A stretch of 53,855 nt of DNA, from the IMG/VR virus record IMGVR_UViG_3300025483_000016, positions 1 through 53,855 of that record; one strand, given 5' to 3'. How positions within the stretch are numbered: the first letter of the stretch is position 1; every line of letters starts with the position of its first letter. Made by a program: the position numbers and the translations under genes. Below are positions 1 through 6,374 of the stretch, piece after piece. The stretch is from a virus. Below the pieces are notes generated by a model. That model ran no database searches, had not been told where the DNA came from, and worked only from the letters and a program-made list of their open reading frames with translations.

Positions 1-718
1 CTGTAGGTGGTAACGAGGAATTGTAATGCAATCCACTATCAGTAATCGTAATGCTATCTACAGCATCACCGTCTGTTGTTGCTGTTGCTTTAGCAAGGAA
101 CTCATCACCAACAACTTCTTCACCAACTGTGAAGTCACCAGATCCACCAGGATCCATGACAAGTTTGATGGCAGAACCAAACTCTAGTTCGATATCATCA
201 ATCTCCTCAACGCCAGTATCGAAGGAATCGCTGCCAAGCTCGTAGAGTTCTGCAGTGAGTGTGTAGAATTGAATCTTGCCAAACTGGAAGAATGGCGATT
301 CTTTTTCTACAAATTTAATTTCGTAAATGTCTTCTGTTAGTGGGAAGTAAAGTAGATCTCCCTCGTTAGGTCTGCCATCATAGGCAAGCGTAGGGTTTTC
401 TGCTGCTACTACTTCATCCCAACGTCTTGTAGAGATGCGAAAAGTAACCTCGTCAGTAATGCGAAGACCAAACTTACTGACAAATTCTGCGCCATCAGCA
501 AATCCAGTCACGTTTTGTAGAAGCATTTCAACTTGAAATTGCTCTTGATACTTGGAGTATCTTACTTCATCTAACGTGCTATCTTTTAGGACGACTCTAG
601 GGATATAGTATATATCTGTACCAAACAGTTTGATTTGCTCATCCACAAGATCCTGAACGAGACTTTGTTCGCCACTGTGACCTGAGTAGTATGTTGGGAA
701 ATAGGGACTTGTAGGCAT
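1..718 (-). CDS. 14: Neck protein gp14 (C-terminus cut by window edge)
   Basis: Reading from the ATG at 718 towards position 1, the frame is open for 239 codons and leaves the window without a stop. The N-terminus (MPTSPYFPTYYSGHSGEQS) and the position directly after gp13 match the T4-like neck protein gp14, which with gp13 joins the filled head to the tail. The start lies 2 nt beyond the gp13 stop, so the two are probably translated together. T4 gp14 is about 256 residues, so this one may be longer. The last visible part, about residues 195-239, reads like a glycine/beta-rich insert (FTVGEEVVGDEF, then DSITITDSGLHYNSSLPPT). It resembles a repeat found in the fibre and baseplate proteins of this window. 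Family assignment rests on recognised sequence and synteny. Confidence 0.88.
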   Translation of the reverse strand, partial: MPTSPYFPTYYSGHSGEQSLVQDLVDEQIKLFGTDIYYIPRVVLKDSTLDEVRYSKYQEQFQVEMLLQNVTGFADGAEFVSKFGLRITDEVTFRISTRRWDEVVAAENPTLAYDGRPNEGDLLYFPLTEDIYEIKFVEKESPFFQFGKIQFYTLTAELYELGSDSFDTGVEEIDDIELEFGSAIKLVMDPGGSGDFTVGEEVVGDEFLAKATATTDGDAVDSITITDSGLHYNSSLPPT

Positions 719-719
719 T

Positions 720-1520
720 TTATCCGATCATATCCATTGGTGGAATTGCATACTTACTGAGAACTTCGCTTTCGATTTTCTCAATTTCTGCTAATGCGTC
801 TGTATATAGTTCTCTTCCATTAAGAGTAACGCCGCCAGGTAACTGAACATTGTTATACTTAATTAGATTCATACCCCACTGTCTTTTTAATAGAGCAGTA
901 GCATATCTCTTGACAAACATATCATTATTCATCTCTGTAGCATCTGTAGGATCAAGCATACGATGTGCTTCAATCAGTAGATACTTATCTGTTGCTAAAA
1001 AATCAGCATCCACATCAAGATATAAACGATCACGACGTGCTGTAAATCTAAACTGTTGGAATGATCCATTGTTCAGAACCATATCTAGAGTTTCTAGATA
1101 CTGTTTAGTCATAAAGTAATTGAGGATATCAATTGATCCAAATGCATAGAGATCATTCAAATATAATTGATATTCAACACCAAAGAGATTGGAACGAATT
1201 GAGTTACTTACTAACCCAAAGACTTTACTAATACCAGTTACATGAGGTGGTATTGGAATGTAGTTTGTTGCTTCATTCCAATCTGATCCATTAGTTGTAG
1301 TTGTTACAGTAGCTTTAAATCTAGTAATGTCAGATTCAGTTAATGAGTGTGTTAGATAACATCTTTCCATTCCGTTGTAGCAGTTTTCTTGGAAGAACTG
1401 ATACGTGTCATCAATAACATTATTTACTTGCTCATCATCGATGTTGACTTGTAATACAGGCTCACCAAGTTGCCTCTTACAATATGTGATAAGATCAGCT
1501 CTTGAATTTGGAGACGCCAT
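720..1520 (-). CDS. 13: Neck protein gp13
   Basis: A 266-residue protein beginning MASPNSRADLITYCKRQLG, a typical T4-like cyanophage gp13 neck (head completion) protein that acts with gp14 at the head-tail junction. I chose the ATG at 1520. The frame extends three codons further to a TTG at 1529, but those codons lie in the T-tract of the upstream terminator. No clear Shine-Dalgarno precedes the ATG at normal distance. The nearest purine-rich stretch (AAGAAGGG) lies about 13 nt upstream inside the terminator stem. A late-promoter-like CCTAAATA lies 25 nt upstream, so the neck genes may form their own late unit. Confidence 0.92.
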   Translation of the reverse strand: MASPNSRADLITYCKRQLGEPVLQVNIDDEQVNNVIDDTYQFFQENCYNGMERCYLTHSLTESDITRFKATVTTTTNGSDWNEATNYIPIPPHVTGISKVFGLVSNSIRSNLFGVEYQLYLNDLYAFGSIDILNYFMTKQYLETLDMVLNNGSFQQFRFTARRDRLYLDVDADFLATDKYLLIEAHRMLDPTDATEMNNDMFVKRYATALLKRQWGMNLIKYNNVQLPGGVTLNGRELYTDALAEIEKIESEVLSKYAIPPMDMIG

Positions 1521-1526
1521 TACACA

Positions 1527-1560
1527 CAAAAAACCCTTCTTACCTATTTAGGAAGAAGGG
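1527..1560 (-). terminator. Rho-independent terminator after the 66-residue gene, upstream of gp13
   Basis: Minus-strand RNA would read CCCTTCTTCC, loop TAAATA, GGTAAGAAGGG, then TTTTTT. The outer 8 bp (CCCTTCTT with AAGAAGGG) pair perfectly, and CC/GG close the loop with one bulged T. It starts 9 nt after the stop codon of the preceding gene and ends 6 nt before the gp13 ATG. It should separate the fibre/oxygenase unit from the neck genes. Confidence 0.85.
1545..1552 (-). promoter_or_regulatory. Late-promoter-like motif for gp13, inside the terminator loop
   Basis: The minus strand reads CCTAAATA, sharing CTAAATA with other candidate late promoters here (15199, 28273, 44327). It lies 25 nt upstream of the gp13 ATG, the same distance as in front of the PAAR gene and gp25. 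T4 late promoters are TATAAATA and need no -35 box. This copy differs at two positions, so it is a candidate only. Confidence 0.45.
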
Positions 1561-1569
1561 ATCTGAGAG

Positions 1570-1770
1570 TTATTCTTCTGTGGTTTCTGCCGCTGGTGCT
1601 GCTTCTTCCTCCTCAGGTTTGTCTTCTAGAAGACCTAGAGTTTCTAGACCTCCTTCTAGTTTAATTTTGTATTCTTTTGCTTTGACTAGATTTGTTTCTA
1701 GTTCAGCAATTTGCTTATCAGTAGAAGCTAGTTGCTCCTCAAAATTTTTCTTAAGTGTTTCTGAATCCAT
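1570..1770 (-). CDS. Small acidic coiled-coil protein
   Basis: A 66-residue protein of unknown function. Residues 1-45 have a heptad-like run of L, I and V with charged residues (LKKNFEEQLASTDKQIAEL) and predict one long alpha-helix or coiled coil. The tail is Glu/Ala/Pro-rich. A good ribosome site (TGAGGT) lies 6 nt before the ATG at 1770. It is the last gene of the fibre/oxygenase unit and is followed at once by a terminator. A chaperone or small structural role is possible but is only inferred from position. Confidence 0.8.
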   Translation of the reverse strand: MDSETLKKNFEEQLASTDKQIAELETNLVKAKEYKIKLEGGLETLGLLEDKPEEEEAAPAAETTEE

Positions 1771-1782
1771 GATTACCTCAAA

Positions 1783-2493
1783 TTAATAACGGTTGCTTAC
1801 ATCAAATGCATGTTCGCATCTATTTCCATCTGCTAAAACATAATGAAAGAATGCTTGATGCCAAAAAGTGTCATCGCGACCACGTAAAATTTTACGTGCC
1901 CACAGTTTATATTTAGGTTCGTCTCTACCATACTTAGAAGTCAATGGTGGTCTCCAGTGTGGTATCTCACAACCTTTGTATATGATAGCATCTCCAGGTG
2001 CCGTAGTGATCCAAGTTTCTCTTAGATCTGGATTTGAACTATCTAAAATGAATGGCCATTCGTATTCCCACTTTAGATTTGTTTTGATCATAAGACTGAC
2101 GGAAATTTCACATGAATCTCTATCAACATGTTTTTCCAATTCTTGTCCTAGGAAATAAAACCTATCATAGTAGTAAGTATTATATAATTTTTTACCTAAT
2201 ACTTGTTCTATTTCTAATCTAATTTTTGTATGTAGATCTTTATATGCTGGCCAATTATATCTGCTAGCAGAACCATCTACTTGTCCCTCATCATCTATGT
2301 GGGAATAATTATCTACACTATCATAATAAGTTCTAGATCCTCTCCATTCTGGAACATCATATTCCAGTTTAGTAGGATCTGGAACTAAGTTAGGAAGAAA
2401 AAAGAAACCATTGGTATCAAATTTTTCATTTCTGGTTCTTACCGTAGAACCTTTTGTGTGTATTAATTGACTGTCTAAAGCTATCATTTCCAT
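1783..2493 (-). CDS. 2OG-Fe(II) oxygenase, first type
   Basis: About 236 residues from the ATG at 2493. An alternative ATG at 2487 overlaps the stop of the upstream oxygenase as ATGA, so coupled translation is likely either way. The expected iron ligands of the double-stranded beta-helix are visible: H122-x-D124 in EKHVDRDSCEIS, and a distal His at 179 in PGDAIIYKGCEIPHWRPP. Enzymes of this superfamily use 2-oxoglutarate, O2 and Fe(II) to hydroxylate a substrate. Nothing in the sequence fixes the substrate. It is the last of four adjacent oxygenase genes inside a tail-fibre operon, so a virion protein is a plausible target (inference). Confidence 0.82.
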   Translation of the reverse strand: MEMIALDSQLIHTKGSTVRTRNEKFDTNGFFFLPNLVPDPTKLEYDVPEWRGSRTYYDSVDNYSHIDDEGQVDGSASRYNWPAYKDLHTKIRLEIEQVLGKKLYNTYYYDRFYFLGQELEKHVDRDSCEISVSLMIKTNLKWEYEWPFILDSSNPDLRETWITTAPGDAIIYKGCEIPHWRPPLTSKYGRDEPKYKLWARKILRGRDDTFWHQAFFHYVLADGNRCEHAFDVSNRY

Positions 2494-3104
2494 CTCGGAC
2501 CAACCACCCAACCAACAATAGATCTTCTAACACCAGAAGTAACTTTTAATACTCTGTGTGGAGTTCTTGAATCAAATATAATTACAGTTCCTCTAGTTCT
2601 AGGAGCAAAATATGATTTACCATTTTCATCCAATAACTGAAGATTACCTCCTTCGTAATCTGATGGATCTGATAATTGCATGACGATTGATAATTTCCTG
2701 ACATTTTCATACTCTGTATTAATTTTGTCAGAAATATACTGTTCTCCCGCAGTATCTTCTGTCTCGGGTTTGTACATGTTTAGGAGACCATGATCAGTAT
2801 GCCATTTATAAAATTGTCCTTCAGTATATTGAGTATATTGAATGCTATTCATATCGATACAATCAATATCATATAGAAAATTTGATCGGTTAGATAGCGT
2901 GACATAATGCCATAAAAATCCAGGTAACCAATGTGCACTAGGAATCCAAGCATTACTGGAGTTCCTTGTCTTTGCATTTACCCCTCCTTTGTATAAACCA
3001 GAAACTTCCATAGAGTTTCCAAACTCATTGAAAAGTTCTTCGTCTATAGTTTTTACTAATTTTTCAGGTAGTCCTGTAGAATACCAAACACTTTGGAATG
3101 CCAT
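2484..3104 (-). CDS. Prolyl 4-hydroxylase-like 2OG-Fe(II) oxygenase
   Basis: A 206-residue protein with the prolyl 4-hydroxylase/PKHD pattern. YTEGQFYKWHTDHG contains H102-x-D104, and TPHRVLKVTSGVRRSIVGW contains distal H183 and the 2-oxoglutarate-binding R193 ten residues later. The length equals a single catalytic domain with no added substrate-binding module. Relatives hydroxylate prolyl residues or small molecules; the substrate here is unknown. The start lies 1 nt beyond the upstream stop, and the 3' end overlaps the next oxygenase. It is the clearest catalytic copy in the four-gene cluster and lies just downstream of a Gly/Pro-rich adhesin gene. Confidence 0.9.
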   Translation of the reverse strand: MAFQSVWYSTGLPEKLVKTIDEELFNEFGNSMEVSGLYKGGVNAKTRNSSNAWIPSAHWLPGFLWHYVTLSNRSNFLYDIDCIDMNSIQYTQYTEGQFYKWHTDHGLLNMYKPETEDTAGEQYISDKINTEYENVRKLSIVMQLSDPSDYEGGNLQLLDENGKSYFAPRTRGTVIIFDSRTPHRVLKVTSGVRRSIVGWVVGPRWK

Positions 3105-3105
3105 A

Positions 3106-3657
3106 TCAACAATTAATAGGATATAAATTAAATGAAAGAACTAATCTTTCTTTATCACTTGTACATGGTGATGTGTAGTGATGAATAACTGATGGGAAGA
3201 AAATTATAGATCCACTTTTTATTTCTGCTGGAGTATGTACTAATTGACATCCAACAAGAAAGTTATTAAAAGGTGACAAAAATTTTGTTGGACTATGTTC
3301 ATTTTCATCATAGTCTATGTACAAAACACAACTATATCCAACAGAACCATGATTGTGAATTTCATGGTGCATACCTTTTTTAGACAACTCAAACCAATGC
3401 CCATTTGGACCATAAGACATTTTTGTTGATTGAGAGAATAATCCTAACTCTTCTTTCAGGATACCTACAATGTCTTCCCAATAACAGTTCTCTTCTTTAC
3501 TTTCTCTGAAATAATCAGTTAATACAGTATGTGATAAATTTTTATTTACTGATACTTTATTGTAAAGATCTTTGAGTTTTTGTTTTTTGACTTCCCAGTC
3601 CCTAACTTCATAGTGAAATATAGGAACAGAGAACATAGATTCTTGATAATCTTTCAT
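3106..3657 (-). CDS. 2OG-Fe(II) oxygenase, TIGR02466-like
   Basis: A 183-residue protein resembling the putative 2OG-Fe(II) oxygenases grouped as TIGR02466. The metal site is probably in HHEIHNHGSVGYSCVLYI (H101-x-H103), followed by FFPSVIHHYTSP (H159/H160) and R171, which would hold 2-oxoglutarate. As usual for this subgroup, HxH stands where classical enzymes have HxD. The start ATG overlaps the stop of the upstream oxygenase (ATGA, 3654-3657), so the two are translationally coupled. The substrate is unknown. It is AT-rich like the other three genes in the cluster. Confidence 0.82.
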   Translation of the reverse strand: MKDYQESMFSVPIFHYEVRDWEVKKQKLKDLYNKVSVNKNLSHTVLTDYFRESKEENCYWEDIVGILKEELGLFSQSTKMSYGPNGHWFELSKKGMHHEIHNHGSVGYSCVLYIDYDENEHSPTKFLSPFNNFLVGCQLVHTPAEIKSGSIIFFPSVIHHYTSPCTSDKERLVLSFNLYPINC

Positions 3658-4205
3658 GACAAACCAATATCAGAATTAAATGATATAATTGTTTTTCTTT
3701 TATTTGATTCTACTTTTGGAGCAGAATGAACAATAAAAGACGGGAAGGTTATGATGTCTCCCTCTTCAGTATCAACATCAAATGTATCTGTATTATTTAT
3801 GGGATTGACAAAAACCGTTCTAGGACTTCCTTTTGGAAATTCTAGATAATAAACAGATGACCATTGGCATTGTGTATGTGTATGCCATTCATGAAAAGAA
3901 TTTTTTTCATATTGCTGAAACCACATGTTGATAATATTAACAGTCGAGAATCCTAGACTGTTAAACAACTCATGGTGATTATCCTCAATGCGAGGAAAAA
4001 TAATATCTAGATATTTTCTTTCCGCTTCTTTGGGCAAGTTCCAATCACACTTACTGATCATGGTTTTTGTATATCCATGATCATCTACACCAACATATGA
4101 ACTACACCCTGAAGAATTAATGAGACCTAAAATCTCATTCTTCAGGGTGCTGTGTTCTTTTAGTTTTGTTTTGTATATTGGACAAGGAAGATCAAATACA
4201 AACAT
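3654..4205 (-). CDS. 2OG-Fe(II) oxygenase, TIGR02466-like, first gene of the cluster
   Basis: A 183-residue protein, a paralogue-like neighbour of the next gene. Key residues are H108-x-H110 in FHEWHTHTQCQWSSVYYLEF, H160 in FPSFIVHSAPK and R170 in NKRKTIISFN. These match the metal- and 2-oxoglutarate-binding positions of the TIGR02466-type oxygenases common in marine cyanophages. The gene begins 25 nt after the stop of the glycine-rich adhesin with no terminator between them, so it should share its mRNA. The reaction is probably hydroxylation of an unknown substrate. A short TGGA just before the ATG is the only ribosome-site candidate. Confidence 0.83.
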   Translation of the reverse strand: MFVFDLPCPIYKTKLKEHSTLKNEILGLINSSGCSSYVGVDDHGYTKTMISKCDWNLPKEAERKYLDIIFPRIEDNHHELFNSLGFSTVNIINMWFQQYEKNSFHEWHTHTQCQWSSVYYLEFPKGSPRTVFVNPINNTDTFDVDTEEGDIITFPSFIVHSAPKVESNKRKTIISFNSDIGLS

Positions 4206-4230
4206 TCCATACCACTAAAAAATCATTCTA

Positions 4231-5202
4231 TCATGGATTGTAGGTAATAACAACTCGTCCTGCTCTTCCTGTATTTCCATAAACACCTCTATCACCATCT
4301 CCACTATTTCCTGCGGTTGGACCATTGCCTGTGGCCAGCGATGGGGCAGAAATGTATGATGGATTGGTATAACCAGATCCTCCACCGCCACCAAAGGCAC
4401 CAGAGTCTCCTCCACCTTCTCCACCGCCGTAGAGACCACCGCCGCCACCACCAGATCCTTTGTCACCACCGTTGGCAGCACCATATCCACCTTGATAGAC
4501 ATTGCTTCCAACACCACTAGTTCCGCCTGGGTTTGCTGGTGGTCCAGTTCTACCCTGACCACCTCTTGTTCCAGATCCAGAGTTTCCTCTTCTTCTAGGA
4601 GCTGCGCCACCAGCACCTACGCCGCCTTGTGATCCGCCACCACCACCTTGTGGTTGTCTAGGCTGACCGTTAGTACCGCCACCTGCACCACCAGGGCGAC
4701 CAGCAGCTCCACCACCGCCACCACCAATAATAATAGCAGTGCTACCCTGCCTGATACCAGAAGCAGCACCACCACCAGCACCATTTCTTCCACCAGATGG
4801 AGTTCCTCTACCACCTGCCCATACTTGATAAGTGGTTCCGCCAGCCATTGTCATGTTGCCGCCAGCAAAACCGCCAGCACCAGCAGGTCCATCTACACCA
4901 CCACCTGCTCCCCAAACTTTAATAGTGACGGGAGTTGGATTAGAAAAAGAAAGGTTCCAGGCAGTCCCACCAGGAGATTCACTATTGCTTGGATTTAGAG
5001 TTATTTTTGGAGAAGTAGTCAGGTCGCCAGGAGATCCTGGAGACAAACTATAAGTAGCAGGGACTGTGGCAGTGTAAGTTTCTCTCCAAGTTCCAGAGAC
5101 ATTGTTATTAACAGTGTCAATTTCTCTCCATGTTCCAGAGACATTCGCCCAGAGTGCTTCAATTTCTCTCCAAGTGCCAGAAACGTTATTAAAAATACCC
5201 AT
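4231..5202 (-). CDS. Glycine-rich tail-fibre tip / adhesin
   Basis: A 323-residue protein with three parts. Residues 6-41 hold three exact 14-residue repeats of NVSGTWRE, at 6, 20 and 34. Residues 45-95 are a short beta-rich linker with many Ser, Pro and Thr. Residues 95-310 are extremely Gly-rich, with blocks such as GGGGGGAAGRPGGAGGGTNG and Gly-Pro sites (GRTGPPANPGGTSG). The end, GRAGRVVITYNP, is typical of phage Gly-rich domains. The layout recalls the polyglycine-II lattices of T-even gp38 adhesins, which recognise the host receptor at the fibre tip (family knowledge; analogy only). It lies between a tail assembly chaperone-like gene and four oxygenase genes. Long antiparallel and out-of-frame openings across it come from repetitive GGN codons. 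Confidence 0.85.
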   Translation of the reverse strand: MGIFNNVSGTWREIEALWANVSGTWREIDTVNNNVSGTWRETYTATVPATYSLSPGSPGDLTTSPKITLNPSNSESPGGTAWNLSFSNPTPVTIKVWGAGGGVDGPAGAGGFAGGNMTMAGGTTYQVWAGGRGTPSGGRNGAGGGAASGIRQGSTAIIIGGGGGGAAGRPGGAGGGTNGQPRQPQGGGGGSQGGVGAGGAAPRRRGNSGSGTRGGQGRTGPPANPGGTSGVGSNVYQGGYGAANGGDKGSGGGGGGLYGGGEGGGDSGAFGGGGGSGYTNPSYISAPSLATGNGPTAGNSGDGDRGVYGNTGRAGRVVITYNP

Positions 5203-5210
5203 GGTTTATA

Positions 5211-5912
5211 TTAAACGTAGTAATTTGATTCTGCTGGTTTTGATGGCCAGATGGCATCACTTTCTACTCTTGTGGTAGGACCATCAATTGTAGTGATGTC
5301 AGTAATCGTTGATGGAAAATCTCTCAAAGATTGACGATAAGTTTTTATTTCTTCTGAGACTGTTCTTCCGTTCTCAAGACCTTTGAGAAGGATAACATCA
5401 GATTCTTGCAATCTTCTGTTTCTATGTTCTCTTACAGCGGACCAAGTTGATTCTTTTTTAATTGCCAATTCTTCTGGAGTTAGATCTACAACAGTGTAGG
5501 TCTTTGTCACCACCATATTGGTTCTATCAACTGTCCATTCTGAAATATCATTTTCTTCACAAGTTTTATTAAATGCTAAAACTGCTGGATATGCTGCTTC
5601 TTTTATCTGAAACACATCATACTTTACTGTTACAGTAGTGGAGGTGCCAATCCATTGCGAAAAATCTGTTCTTTCGATAATATGATTAGCATCATCAACT
5701 TCACTAGGATAGTTGTCGACCAATCTACGATAACCATCATTCTTCAGAAGATAATCATCATCTACTAAAGCTTGATTCTCGTAGGTCCAACCAGGATGTT
5801 TCTTTTCTTCGCCATCTTGTGTTAGATAGCATTTCTTGCGCTGAGCTTCTTGATATTCTTCTGTTGGAGATGGAAGAACTTCAGGCATCCAGTAAATCTT
5901 TTCTTCTGACAT
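5211..5912 (-). CDS. Tail assembly chaperone-like protein (C-terminal APC-type domain)
   Basis: A 233-residue protein. Residues 155-233 follow the phage tail assembly chaperone pattern (Pfam Phage_tail_APC type): W-S-A-V-R-E-H-R-N-R-R-L-Q-E-S-D, then TYRQSLRDFPS and a terminal IWPSKP. The N-terminal 150 residues are unassigned and start MSEEKIYWMPEVLPSPTEEY. Such domains are found beside fibre genes and are thought to help fold or attach fibres. Here it sits between a short fibre-like gene and the glycine-rich adhesin, which are its most likely clients (inference). The spacing of 8 nt to the downstream gene and 10 nt to the upstream gene indicates one transcription unit. Confidence 0.75.
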   Translation of the reverse strand: MSEEKIYWMPEVLPSPTEEYQEAQRKKCYLTQDGEEKKHPGWTYENQALVDDDYLLKNDGYRRLVDNYPSEVDDANHIIERTDFSQWIGTSTTVTVKYDVFQIKEAAYPAVLAFNKTCEENDISEWTVDRTNMVVTKTYTVVDLTPEELAIKKESTWSAVREHRNRRLQESDVILLKGLENGRTVSEEIKTYRQSLRDFPSTITDITTIDGPTTRVESDAIWPSKPAESNYYV

Positions 5913-5922
5913 GTTTCTTTAA

Positions 5923-6339
5923 TTAGTATTTGTACCAAATATCACCGTTGCTTCCACCAGATGGATCGCCCGTGGAAACCGTTTTAGCACCCCACCCATT
6001 GGAATAGGCACCCGAAGTTGGATTGACCGTGATGTTTGCAGAACCATTAAAAGATACACCGTTAATGTTTCTAGCAGTGGCAAGTCTGGTAGCACTATCA
6101 ACATCTAAATTGCTGATGTTAGTCCATGAAGGAGTGCTTCCACCAATCAAAACCTGTGAGCTACCACCAACACCAAGTTTTGCAGTAGTATTCGCAGCAG
6201 ATTGATATAGTAACTGCCCAGCAGATCCACCTGCAATATTGCTCGCTGAACTGATTCCGCCTCCAACGAAAGATCCGTTGGAAACGTATGTTACCCCTGC
6301 AGTTGTCTGCAAAGTATCACACTTTAGAATACTTGCCAT
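5923..6339 (-). CDS. Short tail-fibre-like protein
   Basis: A 138-residue protein starting MASILKCDTLQTTAGVTYVS. Residues 60-110 carry a phage fibre module (SWTNISNLDVDSATRLATAR, then NINGVSFNGSANITV), a beta-strand repeat also found in the giant fibre encoded just upstream. The C-terminus, GGSNGDIWYKY, is a frequent ending of cyanophage fibre proteins. It is probably a short fibre or an accessory tip. It has its own consensus late promoter (TATAAATA) 22 nt before the ATG, so it starts a late unit that continues through the chaperone, adhesin and oxygenase genes. Confidence 0.78.
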   Translation of the reverse strand: MASILKCDTLQTTAGVTYVSNGSFVGGGISSASNIAGGSAGQLLYQSAANTTAKLGVGGSSQVLIGGSTPSWTNISNLDVDSATRLATARNINGVSFNGSANITVNPTSGAYSNGWGAKTVSTGDPSGGSNGDIWYKY

Positions 6340-6361
6340 TTTACTTTCTTGTTTCCGTTGT

Positions 6362-6369
6362 TATTTATA
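6362..6369 (-). promoter_or_regulatory. T4-type late promoter (consensus)
   Basis: The minus strand reads exactly TATAAATA, the T4 late promoter consensus recognised by gp55 sigma. It lies in the 35-nt gap between the giant fibre stop (6375) and the start of the short fibre gene (6339), 22 nt before the ATG. It should drive the unit 6339 to about 1570. Confidence 0.8.
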
Positions 6370-6374
6370 TTTAT

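Noticed and set aside
850-1119. Plus-strand frame inside gp13
   Set aside because: Antisense shadow of a well-supported gene. No plus-strand gene in the window has supporting signals.
4215-4616. 133-codon Val/Glu-rich frame on the minus strand inside the adhesin gene
   Set aside because: It is the shifted reading of repetitive Gly codons, with low-complexity V, E and L. The adhesin frame has a clear start, repeats and a typical C-terminus.
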